64,000 nt of DNA. It comes from Lentzea pudingi. GTDB lineage: Bacteria > Actinomycetota > Actinomycetes > Mycobacteriales > Pseudonocardiaceae. The notes beneath the pieces were generated by a model. That model was not told the origin of the DNA. It worked only from the letters and a program-made list of their open reading frames with translations, and made no database searches. Below, in pieces: positions 8,203 to 16,668 of this stretch. The position numbers were made by a program, and so were the translations under genes. Where the stretch lies: positions 461,446 through 525,445 of the forward strand of contig NZ_BMNC01000005.1 of NCBI RefSeq assembly GCF_014646255.1. The letters run 5' to 3'. Each line of letters begins with the position of its first letter. The stretch's first letter is position 1.

Positions 8203-9813
8203 TCAGGCCGCTGTTGCCGAAAGATCCGGCGGTTGCGCCGCGAGCAGCGCGCGGTCGTACTCGGCTTTCCACGTCACGCGTTGCGCGATGGCATGCATGA
8301 GCAGGTGAGCCCGTGGCGGCACGTTCGGATCACCAGGCCGGACCTTGTGCCAGACGAGCCGAGCAGGGTCCTTCTCCGGCTTCTCGATCCCGACGGCCTT
8401 GAGCGCCTGGACCACGAACCGCTTCCGATCGGCCTTGTGGTCCGCGAGCGTCTTCCCAGACCACTTGCGGGACACCAGAACCCGCCGCCCAGGCAATCCG
8501 AGCGTGGCTCTGCGGTGAGCCCGTCCCTTGCACCGTCCTGGGCTCAGGCGGGAGTTCGCGCCGCGAGGCTGGACGCCGTACAGGAGCCAGTTCGCGCACC
8601 GGTCCGAGCAGGGCGTGACGGCCAGCTCGTCCGCCAGACGGTCCGCATGCCGGCGTTGCCGTTCGGTGTCCTGCTCGACCACCTCACCGATGGACTTGGT
8701 GAGGTACTTCGTCAGGTAGCCGATGTGCCGACCAGCTTCCTCAGACCCGCCGAGGATGCCCTTCGAGTGCACCTGTCGCCCGAACTTCGCGACGTGCGCC
8801 GGTTCTTCGACCTCCGCGTCTTCCCAGGTGGTCAAGGCCCTTCGGGTGTCTGGATCAATGAACGCCTTGGCGTCGAAGTCCCAGGCCGGCAACCGGTCCA
8901 CATAGACGCGTTCGTCATGGTTTGGCCACCACACCTGGTGATAGGTGGCCGCCGTGACCAGGCGAATCACCTCGTGAGGGATCGAACCGCGGAGTGCCGC
9001 GTGCAGGTGCGGAGCAGCCCGTTTCTGAGGCTCGACCGTGGCGAAGTACTGCACTTCCCACCCGACGACCCGCCGAAGGTTCTGCCACCACCGGTCAACA
9101 AGAGACGCGAAGTGGACAGCATCCCTTGCAGCACGGCGGTAGTCGTAGGTGTCCGGGTCAACGGGTGTGCCGTCGTCGAGCACCTTGCCGTAGGTGTCGA
9201 GCGTCAGCGTTACGAACATCGAAGGCCGGAAGGCTCCCGCGAACTCCCGCCCAACCGTCCGCTTCTCAACCCGACGCCGAGGCAGCTCCGGCGCATCCTG
9301 CCGACGCTTCGTCGAGCGCTTCACGGGCCGCTTGCCGGGGTCATCCGGCGAGGGCAGGCGACCACGGACGCCAAGTTGCCGAAGTTCTTCGTCGACGCTG
9401 TGGATCTCCTCCCGCAGCTCGTCCGCCTCCGCTGACCCGCCTTCCTCCTTGTAGGCCTTCATGAGGTCAGCTCGGTACTCGAGCAGCTCCATCTGGTCCT
9501 TTGTGGGCGGTTCCGGGGTGAAGTCAGGCTCAACATCCATGTGCCAGCCCTCGCGACACTGAGCCATCCGCAGGGCCTTGGCCTTCTTCGCACAGGGTTT
9601 GCAGACGCTCTCGATCGTCGAGCCGCACGGCACCGCGACGTACCGAACCTCGAAGGACTCGTGATCCTCGACTTCCATCGTGAACGGCCGGACGCACACC
9701 CCGTGCTGTTCAGCGGCAGCCTTGGTGACGTCAATCGCGGCAGGCTGCCTCATCCGCTCCGCACGGGTCTGGCCTGCAACATCGCCGGGAAACGTGGTGA
9801 CGTTGGTGCTCAT
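8203..9813 (-). CDS. repSA: RepSA-type replication initiator
   Basis: A 536-residue protein for autonomous (rolling-circle type) replication of the excised element. A cysteine cluster (VCKPCAKKAKALRMAQC, about residues 70-86) looks like a zinc knuckle. The HUH-type metal motif is APHLHAAL, and further on YLTKYLTKS holds the likely catalytic tyrosine region. The C-terminal block with CSDRCANWLLYG and GRRVLVSRKWSGKTL is typical of RepSA proteins. The ATG at 9813 overlaps the upstream translocase stop by 4 bases (ATGA), so the two are translationally coupled. Confidence 0.88.
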   Translation of the reverse strand: MSTNVTTFPGDVAGQTRAERMRQPAAIDVTKAAAEQHGVCVRPFTMEVEDHESFEVRYVAVPCGSTIESVCKPCAKKAKALRMAQCREGWHMDVEPDFTPEPPTKDQMELLEYRADLMKAYKEEGGSAEADELREEIHSVDEELRQLGVRGRLPSPDDPGKRPVKRSTKRRQDAPELPRRRVEKRTVGREFAGAFRPSMFVTLTLDTYGKVLDDGTPVDPDTYDYRRAARDAVHFASLVDRWWQNLRRVVGWEVQYFATVEPQKRAAPHLHAALRGSIPHEVIRLVTAATYHQVWWPNHDERVYVDRLPAWDFDAKAFIDPDTRRALTTWEDAEVEEPAHVAKFGRQVHSKGILGGSEEAGRHIGYLTKYLTKSIGEVVEQDTERQRRHADRLADELAVTPCSDRCANWLLYGVQPRGANSRLSPGRCKGRAHRRATLGLPGRRVLVSRKWSGKTLADHKADRKRFVVQALKAVGIEKPEKDPARLVWHKVRPGDPNVPPRAHLLMHAIAQRVTWKAEYDRALLAAQPPDLSATAA

Positions 9814-11270
9814 GCTGCCCTCCGCTCGCTGCTCGCCGGGAAGTCGTGAACAGTGGCCGGGGCGAAGTAGATGCCCAGCTCGACCAGGTCCGCGTCCGTG
9901 ACATGGAAGGCCCGCGCCCTCTCCGGTTCGCGCTGCCCGTCCTCCTTGAGCCACGCGACACCAGGCGTGCTCTCGCTGATCTCATGAGCTGCCGCGCCAC
10001 GTTGCCGAACGCCATCGCCCAAGACCATGTCCACCTGAATCGGCTCGTCCAGGCGCAGCGCCACCCGAGTGGTAAACAGATGCCGGAAGCTCACGACCTC
10101 CTTGCGCGGGTCCTGCACCAGCGCCACCGTGGCCACACCTGGAGCCCGCCCCTGCGAGCTGATCGTCTGGACAGCACGACCGGCACGTTCCCGGAGCTGC
10201 TTGTCCTGCTGGTAGGCGACAAGGTCCGCCAGCTCGTCGACCACCAGGACCGTGAACGGCTCACCGGCGTTGCGAGTCCACAGCCTCCGCACACCCCGGT
10301 ACCGCGAAGCCCGAGCCTTGACCTCCGCCGCGATCTCTTCCAGCAGCTCAACGGCTTCCGGCCCGTTGTCATAGACAACCTTGTCGAAGGCGTCGGGACA
10401 CTGGCCGAGTTCCATCCCGCCCTTGGGATCGATGCCGACGAGCCTCACCAGGCCGGCGCGAATGGCGGGGGCGAGCTGCCAGACGATCGACCAGAGCACC
10501 GAGCCCTTACCCGCGCCGGGGACGCCGACCACGAGGATCTGAGAGCCGAGCAGCTTCAACCGCCACGGCTTACCGGTCTCCGTCCGCCCCACGACCAGCT
10601 TCTTCAGGTCGACCTCCGCGGAATCCCCCAGCGGCGGAACTACCACAGGCCGAGCCAGCGGGTCAGCGTGGATGAAGTCGAGTTCGAGCAGCCGAGGCTT
10701 CAACACGCGCACCCGGCAGGACCGAGCGTTGAACAAGTGCGCCAGGTTGTCCCGGCGCGCTTCCCACTGCTCCGGAGATTGCGCCGGGATCATCCGTACC
10801 CGGACCTTGTCCCGCCAGCCCTCAGCCCGAACCCGTCGCAGCTGAGGCCGGTACTCCTTGCCTTTGTGTTCCTTGGCGAGGTCCGCCAGCCGCATGACTG
10901 TGCGCCACTTCGGCACGTAGACCGTGGCCCTCCGCCACTCAGTGACCGCGCGGTACCAGCAGTGCCGCAGAAACGACGGCTGGTGAAGCCCGAACCAGAT
11001 CAGCAGCCCGGCAACAAGCGTGAGCAGCGCCAGCACGAGCGGCGAGAGCCCGAACTCCCGATAGGTCGCAAGCCCGGTGACGGCCAGGCCGGCCACGACC
11101 GGGTACCGCAGGAGAACGAGCATCAGGCGGACGCCCAGCCACACGGCGAACCCAGCCAGCACGAACGGTGCCGCAACAACCTTTGCCCACCGAGGAAGCC
11201 AGATCCACCAAGGGAAACGCGGCCGAGCGCCCTCGAACGGGGCCGGATCGACCCACTTCGTCCCGCTCAT
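9810..11270 (-). CDS. FtsK/SpoIIIE-family DNA translocase (TraB/TraSA-like transfer protein)
   Basis: A 486-residue hexameric-type ATPase expected to move double-stranded DNA between hyphae during conjugation. The N-terminus has three or four hydrophobic segments (within about 28-110: VVAAPFVLAGFAVWL, LMLVLLRYPVVAGL, LVLALLTLVAGLLIW). The motor domain has Walker A GVPGAGKGS, Walker B VLVVDELADL and the downstream TISSQGRAPGV sensor region. The C-terminal tail would carry the DNA-recognition winged helix, which is not obvious by eye. The start ATG 11270 overlaps the preceding small gene by 4 bases. Confidence 0.88.
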   Translation of the reverse strand: MSGTKWVDPAPFEGARPRFPWWIWLPRWAKVVAAPFVLAGFAVWLGVRLMLVLLRYPVVAGLAVTGLATYREFGLSPLVLALLTLVAGLLIWFGLHQPSFLRHCWYRAVTEWRRATVYVPKWRTVMRLADLAKEHKGKEYRPQLRRVRAEGWRDKVRVRMIPAQSPEQWEARRDNLAHLFNARSCRVRVLKPRLLELDFIHADPLARPVVVPPLGDSAEVDLKKLVVGRTETGKPWRLKLLGSQILVVGVPGAGKGSVLWSIVWQLAPAIRAGLVRLVGIDPKGGMELGQCPDAFDKVVYDNGPEAVELLEEIAAEVKARASRYRGVRRLWTRNAGEPFTVLVVDELADLVAYQQDKQLRERAGRAVQTISSQGRAPGVATVALVQDPRKEVVSFRHLFTTRVALRLDEPIQVDMVLGDGVRQRGAAAHEISESTPGVAWLKEDGQREPERARAFHVTDADLVELGIYFAPATVHDFPASSERRAA

Positions 11271-11545
11271 GCCGCACCGTCCAGGCACGAGACGCAGCGG
11301 AACACCATGCCCGTGCTCGGAATGAACCCCACGGGCTGGAACGCGCTCGACCCGTTGCCGCACAAGCGCTTGCACGTCAGGCACTCGAACCCTTCGGCCT
11401 GAGCCTGAGTGAGTTCGAGGCTGACCAGCCCGCCGCCGTCGACCATCACCGTGTAGGTGTCGACAGCCTGCAAACGCTCCACCATCGCGGCGAACCGGTC
11501 CTGTCGACTTGACGCACCCCAGGTACGCGCAGATACCCTATGCAT
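11267..11545 (-). CDS. Small zinc-ribbon-like AICE protein
   Basis: A 92-residue protein. ATG 11545 is preceded by AAGGAG at good spacing. The second half contains CLTCKRLC and, about 20 residues on, CVSC, i.e. CxxC...CxxC as in zinc ribbons. It overlaps the translocase start (ATGA), so it belongs to the transfer/replication operon. No named family is recognised; an auxiliary role in transfer or regulation is inference. Confidence 0.65.
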   Translation of the reverse strand: MHRVSARTWGASSRQDRFAAMVERLQAVDTYTVMVDGGGLVSLELTQAQAEGFECLTCKRLCGNGSSAFQPVGFIPSTGMVFRCVSCLDGAA

Positions 11546-11680
11546 GACTCGAATCTCCTTGTGTCCCAACAATTTCAGGGTCGTTCGAGTCGGTGTACGT
11601 CGCCGGGAACAGTCAAGGCCCGCCAAGACTTTGGACTGTTTCCGCGCGACACACACCAACGCTGTTTGTTCAGTTGTGGA
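11546..11680 (-). promoter_or_regulatory. Gap with an inverted repeat before the zinc-ribbon gene
   Basis: This 135-base gap holds GACTCGAA (11546-11553) and its exact complement TTCGAGTC (11584-11591), 30 bases apart. It may be a leader hairpin or operator for the translocase-repSA-xis-int genes. Confidence 0.35.
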
Positions 11681-11881
11681 TCAGCTCTGACCGAGCTTCT
11701 TCGCGAGCGCCCTGCACCAGGAGCAGCGCGGCCGTTTCTCCGTCTTGCGGAACCACCCGCCGCCCAGACACCGCGAGCAGTTCCGGTACTCCATCCGAAC
11801 CCGCCCGGTCACCGGGTGCTTCGCGGTCAGGTTCATGCGGTACATCAACCGAGCCAGCAGGCGAGGCCTCACCGGCACCAC
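11681..11881 (-). CDS. Small CxxC-containing AICE protein
   Basis: About 66 residues if started at GTG 11881; ATG codons at residues 13 and 16 (LMYRMNL) are alternatives, and none has a convincing ribosome-binding site. The conserved part is EYRNCSRCLGGGWFRKTEKRPRCSWCRAL cut by position: CSRC then CSWC about 17 residues later, a small zinc knuckle flanked by basic residues. It sits 12 bases after the winged-helix gene in the same operon. Function unknown. Confidence 0.55.
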   Translation of the reverse strand: MVPVRPRLLARLMYRMNLTAKHPVTGRVRMEYRNCSRCLGGGWFRKTEKRPRCSWCRALAKKLGQS

Positions 11882-11893
11882 CGCCTAACGCGG

Positions 11894-12313
11894 CTAGATG
11901 TGCGGAAGCCCGCAGCAGCACCGGCCACAGTCACACCGGCAGGCGTCGAGGACCGGGCCGAACCCCAACGCCTTGCGCACCGACAACCCGAGCGGCACCG
12001 CCATTACGTGCAGCACCTCGAAGTTCGCCCGGATCAGCCACCGCGACGACCGCAGCCCGTCTGGCGAGACCCAGTACCGCCAGGGCCGTTCCTGCTCTGG
12101 CCAGAACGGCACCCGTTGCACCAGCCCGCAGCGGCGCAACCGCTCCATCCGCCTGTAGACGGTCGCCAGCGGTTGCCGAAGAAACTCGGCCAGCTTCGGC
12201 ACGGTCCACAAGCTCCACGGATCGTCGAGCAGGGCCACCAGCATCAGCTGAACCTGCACGTCGTCCGCGAACTCACCGAGCATCACGTCAGACAGTTGAA
12301 GTTCGTCGAGCAT
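11894..12313 (-). CDS. Winged-helix DNA-binding protein of the AICE
   Basis: A 139-residue protein starting at ATG 12313, two bases after the upstream stop. The N-terminal half has helix-turn-helix features: WTVPKLAEFLRQPLATVYRRMERLRRCGLVQR, followed by a wing with ERPWRYWVSPDGL. A C-terminal cysteine cluster (CRCDCGRCCC) suggests metal binding. It is probably a regulator of transfer genes; the target is unknown. Confidence 0.65.
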   Translation of the reverse strand: MLDELQLSDVMLGEFADDVQVQLMLVALLDDPWSLWTVPKLAEFLRQPLATVYRRMERLRRCGLVQRVPFWPEQERPWRYWVSPDGLRSSRWLIRANFEVLHVMAVPLGLSVRKALGFGPVLDACRCDCGRCCCGLPHI

Positions 12314-12315
12314 GG

Positions 12316-12588
12316 CTAACCCCACTCAGTCAGCGGACCAGGGGTGTTGCCGACCCAGCCAGCACCCTTGGACGGTTCGAGCACCGCAGCCAACAGGCCG
12401 GCGTGCTGCGACAGCGTCCGCAGGAACGCCGCCAACTGCTCCCGACCTTCAGGCCCGTCCGGCACGTGGATAGCGATCTGCGCCGGATCGAGGTTCAGCC
12501 GCAGGCAATGTTCCGCAGCGGCCGAGTCGGGCCACGCCACGATGTCTGCCGATGCCGCAGGACCAGGCGAGATCATGAGCTTCAACAT
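12316..12588 (-). CDS. Hypothetical AICE protein
   Basis: A 90-residue protein. ATG 12588 overlaps the previous stop (TGATG), with GGAGG 7 bases upstream. No transmembrane segment, motif or known family is visible. Position in a tight operon of element genes supports that it is real. Confidence 0.55.
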   Translation of the reverse strand: MLKLMISPGPAASADIVAWPDSAAAEHCLRLNLDPAQIAIHVPDGPEGREQLAAFLRTLSQHAGLLAAVLEPSKGAGWVGNTPGPLTEWG

Positions 12589-12854
12589 CACGACTCCTCC
12601 CCAGAACGGGACTGTTCAAGCCGCGCACGGCGCTCGAACTCCTCAGCAGCGATGGAGCAGGCGTGACGCGCCCACAGCGGCACCGCCAGATCAGCGGCCA
12701 AGATCCGCCACGCCTCCGCCACCGCGGAGTAGCCCAGAGCCAGACGAAGAAGTGCCTGCTTGTCGCCCGTACGGGACGCCGCAAACAGGGCCGCCGTCTG
12801 CTCCGCATACGCGGTGTTCCACCGGGCGACCGCCTCACGCGACGGCCGCGCCAC
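12588..12854 (-). CDS. Hypothetical helical AICE protein
   Basis: An 88-residue, alanine- and arginine-rich, probably all-helical protein beginning at GTG 12854, two bases after the pra stop. It is polar at both ends, without motifs I can name. It lies between pra and another small gene with 1-2 base junctions, which is typical of the regulatory-accessory segment of AICEs. Confidence 0.55.
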   Translation of the reverse strand: MARPSREAVARWNTAYAEQTAALFAASRTGDKQALLRLALGYSAVAEAWRILAADLAVPLWARHACSIAAEEFERRARLEQSRSGEES

Positions 12855-12856
12855 TG

Positions 12857-13333
12857 TTAGGCCGCCGACTTCTGATCGGGCTGACCCTGCTGACCCGCAG
12901 GCTTGTTCTCACGCTTGGGCGGAGCCCCGACCTGAGGCGCGCTGATACCCGTGGCCCGGATCGTGAAGCCCTGGTACTTGAACCGGTCCCCCATGACGCG
13001 CGGCTCGACCGTCAGCCCCTCGAACGCGACCGGCCGGACCTCAACGCCGGGCATGACCTGCACGGCCTGAGGAGGAACGGGCTGAACGTCCGCGAGCACG
13101 GTGATCGTGACCGACGCGTCCCGCTCCTTCTCGGCCGACGGGTCGGTGACGACGACCTTCCACTGACGCTTTCCGGACCGCTCGTCGACCTTCTGCTTGG
13201 CCTGCTTGCCGCGCGCCTTGTCCTCGTTGCTCATGTACTCCATGTCCGGAGCGACCACGCCAACCATGAGCGCGCCCTGCGGAAAGACCTGGTCAAACAA
13301 TGTCTCAAAGCGAGTGCCGTACGGAACCGCCAT
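12857..13333 (-). CDS. pra: Pra-like activator of replication, integration and excision
   Basis: A 158-residue protein starting at ATG 13333 with GGGAGG 8 bases upstream. It matches the pattern I associate with Pra of pSAM2-type elements: an opening like FDQVFPQGALMVG, a middle KRQWKVVVTDPSAEKERDASVTITVLADVQPVPP, then VRPVAFEGLTVEPRV and RATGI. The glutamine/proline-rich tail is disordered. Pra activates the repSA-xis-int operon; here it heads the minus-strand gene series and faces the GntR repressor gene, the arrangement used for switching on transfer. Confidence 0.72.
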   Translation of the reverse strand: MAVPYGTRFETLFDQVFPQGALMVGVVAPDMEYMSNEDKARGKQAKQKVDERSGKRQWKVVVTDPSAEKERDASVTITVLADVQPVPPQAVQVMPGVEVRPVAFEGLTVEPRVMGDRFKYQGFTIRATGISAPQVGAPPKRENKPAGQQGQPDQKSAA

Positions 13334-13571
13334 GACTGCAACCTCCCTAGCCCGGCTAGGCCGTCTGTACGACCTAGACAAGTTACAAGCTAGCTAGGTT
13401 GTCTAGCCAGGTCAAGTAGTTCATCGTTTTCGCAGGTGAGCTAGCTCCCTAGGCGGGCTAGACAAGTGGCTCTATCATGCGAGGGAGAGGCTTGCTTGCA
13501 AGCAAGCAGGCGTGCATGCACGCACGAGCAGCGCTAGGAACCTATTGCTGCTCCGACATCGAGAGGCAGAC
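13334..13571. promoter_or_regulatory. Divergent control region with repeated operators
   Basis: The 238 bases between pra and the GntR gene are rich in CTAG. CTAGACAAG occurs at 13374-13382 and 13458-13466, with TTGTCTAG inverted at 13399-13406. Two exact palindromes follow: a 16-mer at 13491-13506 (CTTGCTTGCAAGCAAG) and a 14-mer at 13510-13523 (GCGTGCATGCACGC). These are strong candidates for GntR-protein operators controlling both directions. Confidence 0.7.
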
Positions 13572-14414
13572 ATGGGACTGGACCCGGACGACCCGCGACC
13601 GCCGTACGTGCAGGTAGCGAATGCCTTGCGGGCCGCCATCCTGACCAAGGTCTTCAAGGCCGGCGACAAGCTTCCTTCACGCGCCGAACTCGCGAAGAAG
13701 TACGAAGTTGCGCCGATGACCGTGCAGAACGCACTGCGCGAGCTGCGCGACGAAGGCCTGATCGTCTCCCGACAGGGCAGCGGCGTCTTCGTCCGCGAGC
13801 GCACCGAACGCCCAGTAGGACTCCGCCCGCACATCGAGCGCGCGTTCGAGGCTGAACGCGTCTCCATCGACTTTGCTGGCTTCTCTGGCGAGACGCTGCA
13901 AGGCGTTATGCAGGAGCCGCTGGACAAGATCCGAATCGGCCGACTGACGCCCACCTCGATCAACATCCGGATGCTCGTCCCGGACACATCTCAGCCGTGG
14001 GCGATACCGTGCCAGGTCGAGGACTTGCAGGACAGCCCAGGCTTCCGCAAGCGCATGGACGAGATCATGCGCCGCCACACTCTCGCGATCGTGGACAACG
14101 TCCAGGAACTCGGAGATCTCGGCCTGGTCAAGGACGTCTCCGTCGAGATCAAGGTTCACCGCGCCGCGCCGCTGTTCAAGCTCTACCTACTCAACAACGA
14201 GGAAGCCTTCTTCGGCTTCTACCCTGTCCGCGAGCATGTCATCCGCTTCGACGGCGAACCCAAGCCGATCTACGACCTCGTCGGCAAGGAAGCCATCCTC
14301 TTCCAGCACAGCGTCACCGACGATGACACAAGCACCGGCAGCCAATACGTCGAGCAGGCACGCATGTGGTTCGACTCGATGTGGGACACGGTGTCGACGG
14401 AGTACTTGCGGTGA
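13572..14414 (+). CDS. GntR-family regulator (KorSA-like)
   Basis: A 280-residue regulator. ATG 13572 is preceded by AGAGG at suitable spacing. The N-terminal GntR winged helix (about 1-75) has PPYVQVANALRAAI, KLPSRAELAKKYEVAPMTV and LRDEGLIVSRQGSGVFV. The C-terminal 200 residues are a ligand-sensing or dimerisation domain without a clear UTRA signature (LFKLYLLNNEEAFFGFYP is its most distinctive stretch). In AICEs this protein represses pra and its own promoter, keeping the element integrated. It overlaps the HAD gene by 4 bases (GTGA). Confidence 0.85.
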   Translation: MGLDPDDPRPPYVQVANALRAAILTKVFKAGDKLPSRAELAKKYEVAPMTVQNALRELRDEGLIVSRQGSGVFVRERTERPVGLRPHIERAFEAERVSIDFAGFSGETLQGVMQEPLDKIRIGRLTPTSINIRMLVPDTSQPWAIPCQVEDLQDSPGFRKRMDEIMRRHTLAIVDNVQELGDLGLVKDVSVEIKVHRAAPLFKLYLLNNEEAFFGFYPVREHVIRFDGEPKPIYDLVGKEAILFQHSVTDDDTSTGSQYVEQARMWFDSMWDTVSTEYLR

Positions 14415-15115
14415 CGAGGAGCCAATCGCCTACCGACGATCCTAGTATCCTTCGCGATACGCTGGCTGGAATCGATGCACTTCTACTTGACTTCGATGGA
14501 CCTGTCTGCTCAGTATTCGCAGGATTCCCGGCTCCGGTGGTCGCCGACCAGCTTCGCGAAGTCCTTCACGAGGGCATGCATGGACCGTTGCCGACAGATA
14601 TCGAGAAGACAGTTGATCCGTTCGAAGTATTCAAGTACGCCGCACTACTTGGAACCTACGAAGCGAGATTCCTTGAAGCTGCGCTGACAGCTCACGAAGT
14701 AGAGGCCGTGAAGACGGCACAGCCAACGCCAGGAGCGATCGAAGCAATCCGAAAGTGGCACAACTCGGGTCGCCCTATTGCAATTGTAAGCAACAACTCC
14801 ACCATTGCAATCGAAGCATATCTGAGCCTTCAAGATACATCTTCAGGAATATCTATTTTCGGCCGCGACAGCTTCGATCCAGAAGACCTGAAGCCAAACC
14901 CCAAGCGAGTACTTGATGCCATCAGTCTACTTGGAATCCAAAACGATCAGTGCGTGCTAGTGGGCGACTCTGTCTCTGATGTGCTCGCCGCAAATGCCGC
15001 AGGCGTCAAATGTATAGCCTACGCAAATAGGCCTCACAAGACGAAGGATCTATTGGACGCGGGACCAAGTTGCATCATTACTGACATGAGGTCAATTGTT
15101 AAGTCGATCGGCTGA
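14411..15115 (+). CDS. HAD-family hydrolase of the AICE
   Basis: A 234-residue phosphatase-like protein translated from GTG 14411, overlapping the regulator stop. HAD motifs are complete: DFDGPV (motif I), VSNNS (motif II), the KPNPK lysine (motif III) and GDSVSDVLAA (motif IV). The cap region between motifs I and II is about 90 residues. Base use changes here: ATA, AAT and TTA-type codons become frequent compared with the regulator upstream. A regulator-HAD pair is a recurrent actinobacterial arrangement, but the substrate is unknown. It converges on the methyltransferase gene with no space between the two stops. Confidence 0.8.
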   Translation: MTRSQSPTDDPSILRDTLAGIDALLLDFDGPVCSVFAGFPAPVVADQLREVLHEGMHGPLPTDIEKTVDPFEVFKYAALLGTYEARFLEAALTAHEVEAVKTAQPTPGAIEAIRKWHNSGRPIAIVSNNSTIAIEAYLSLQDTSSGISIFGRDSFDPEDLKPNPKRVLDAISLLGIQNDQCVLVGDSVSDVLAANAAGVKCIAYANRPHKTKDLLDAGPSCIITDMRSIVKSIG

Positions 15116-16528
15116 CTACTTGGTCTTCTCAGACGCGAGATCGCCCACATGATCTTCTTTGATGGATACGTGCACATTTGAAACGATCGGTATGTAGTGA
15201 CCACGCTTGACGGACGTCGGCACAGAAAGCGCGTCTGAGGTATTTATCTTGCCCGAGGCCACCCAGGTATGACCGTGTTCATACAGGTACAACTTTCGCT
15301 CACCTAGCAACCTGATGGCGTCGGCCTCTGCCACGACTGAGATGTCACCTGCAACGCCGTACTTGGTGAGGGGGGCTTTTCCAGCAACTTCCTTAAAAGC
15401 CCGAGCAAGATCATCGCGCTCCGCGGCGGTTGCATCATCAGCAACGAAAATGCAAGTCAGTTGAACAAGTGTACCTGAGGTACTCTCAGGATTCGTCTTT
15501 TCAACCAGGACAATTCCTACGCTTGGAATCTTAAGCTCAGGAAAGCGTGAGCGAACGGTTGTAAACAGCGCTTTCGGATATTTTAGCGCTCGAAGGTGCA
15601 CGACTGTGCGTGGAGTTGGGCCGTCGCTCTTGTCACGGCTCGCAGTTTTGGCCATTTTCGACAGAATATCTGGCCGCACCAGCTTCTTGTATGCTTCAAC
15701 AAACTTCGGATTCAGCTCAGTACCAATAGGACGTCGACCCATGGCTTCTGCTACTGCCGCGACGGTCCCAGATCCAGCGAATGGATCGCACACGATATCG
15801 CCCTCATCGGTGGACAACATCAGAAGGCGGCTCACCAAGTCTGGCGGAAACGGACACGCATGTTGTACCGCAGCGTTCGCCCAACTACCCTGAGTTGGAA
15901 TAGGAATATGCCAGATATTGTCTGGAGCTTTGCCTTGCGGATTGTACCGCTCAGGATACCGAACCCACCAATGTGCGATCTGACTAGCGTCACGAAGCCT
16001 CGACGAGTGGAACTTAAAATCGGAAGTCTTAACCAAAAGCAAAACGTATTCGAAAGAGTTGCGCAAGCGACCGTGATGAGACCAAGGCCGAGTTTTATCC
16101 TTGTGCCAAATAATTACTTCACGCAAAATCCAGCCAGCCTGGCCGGCTAGCTGCGCCAGCTCAAATGGAAGCGGCCGCAAGGACGACGGCCGAGGATCCC
16201 TTGGTCCGCGACGTGATTGTTTCTGAGGCTTTAGGTAGGTGTCAGCTACGAGCCATAGACATCCGTCGTCTTGGGTACGTCGATACAGAACATCAAAGAT
16301 ATTCTTGCAATCGGCTAGATAGTCGTCGTCATTTTGTCCTCGACCGATTTGGTTCTCGACCCCGTAGTCGATCAAGGAACTGTAAGGAGGACTGGTGACT
16401 GTCGCGGTGAGAATCGGGGCATCCGGCTGCTGGGGATCCAGAGCCACTGCCGCCCGACGAAGGTAGGATTCAAGACGCCGTGAGTCCGCCCGGTGAACCG
16501 TGAAGATCGAGTCGCCCTGGCCGGTCAT
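15116..16528 (-). CDS. Beta-class DNA methyltransferase (m4C/m6A type) with C-terminal extension
   Basis: A 470-residue DNA base methyltransferase. ATG 16528 has AGGAG 8 bases upstream; the open frame before it is not coding-like. TSPPY (45-49) is the catalytic motif IV and DPFAGSGT (248-255) is the SAM-binding motif I, in the order IV before I that defines the beta class. TSPPY is more often seen in N4-cytosine enzymes. A candidate target-recognition region lies between them (about 100-215). Residues about 290-470 form an extension of unknown function containing KYPKALFTTVRSRFPELK and YLYEHGHTWV. It is the last gene of the minus-strand module with the GHKL ATPase, 140 bases after the middle gene. 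Base composition is AT-richer than the AICE backbone. Confidence 0.87.
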   Translation of the reverse strand: MTGQGDSIFTVHRADSRRLESYLRRAAVALDPQQPDAPILTATVTSPPYSSLIDYGVENQIGRGQNDDDYLADCKNIFDVLYRRTQDDGCLWLVADTYLKPQKQSRRGPRDPRPSSLRPLPFELAQLAGQAGWILREVIIWHKDKTRPWSHHGRLRNSFEYVLLLVKTSDFKFHSSRLRDASQIAHWWVRYPERYNPQGKAPDNIWHIPIPTQGSWANAAVQHACPFPPDLVSRLLMLSTDEGDIVCDPFAGSGTVAAVAEAMGRRPIGTELNPKFVEAYKKLVRPDILSKMAKTASRDKSDGPTPRTVVHLRALKYPKALFTTVRSRFPELKIPSVGIVLVEKTNPESTSGTLVQLTCIFVADDATAAERDDLARAFKEVAGKAPLTKYGVAGDISVVAEADAIRLLGERKLYLYEHGHTWVASGKINTSDALSVPTSVKRGHYIPIVSNVHVSIKEDHVGDLASEKTK

Positions 16529-16668
16529 GACAGGCTCCTCCTTCGCCACTTTTGCTGGTGGCACAAGCATGTTGGGCCTAGACCCCGGCATCGCTGCCTG
16601 GTCAGGCGGATCTCCTGGTAACTCTAGTGGAACTCTGCAAGGAGATCTACTTGTACCGCAGCCTGCGG

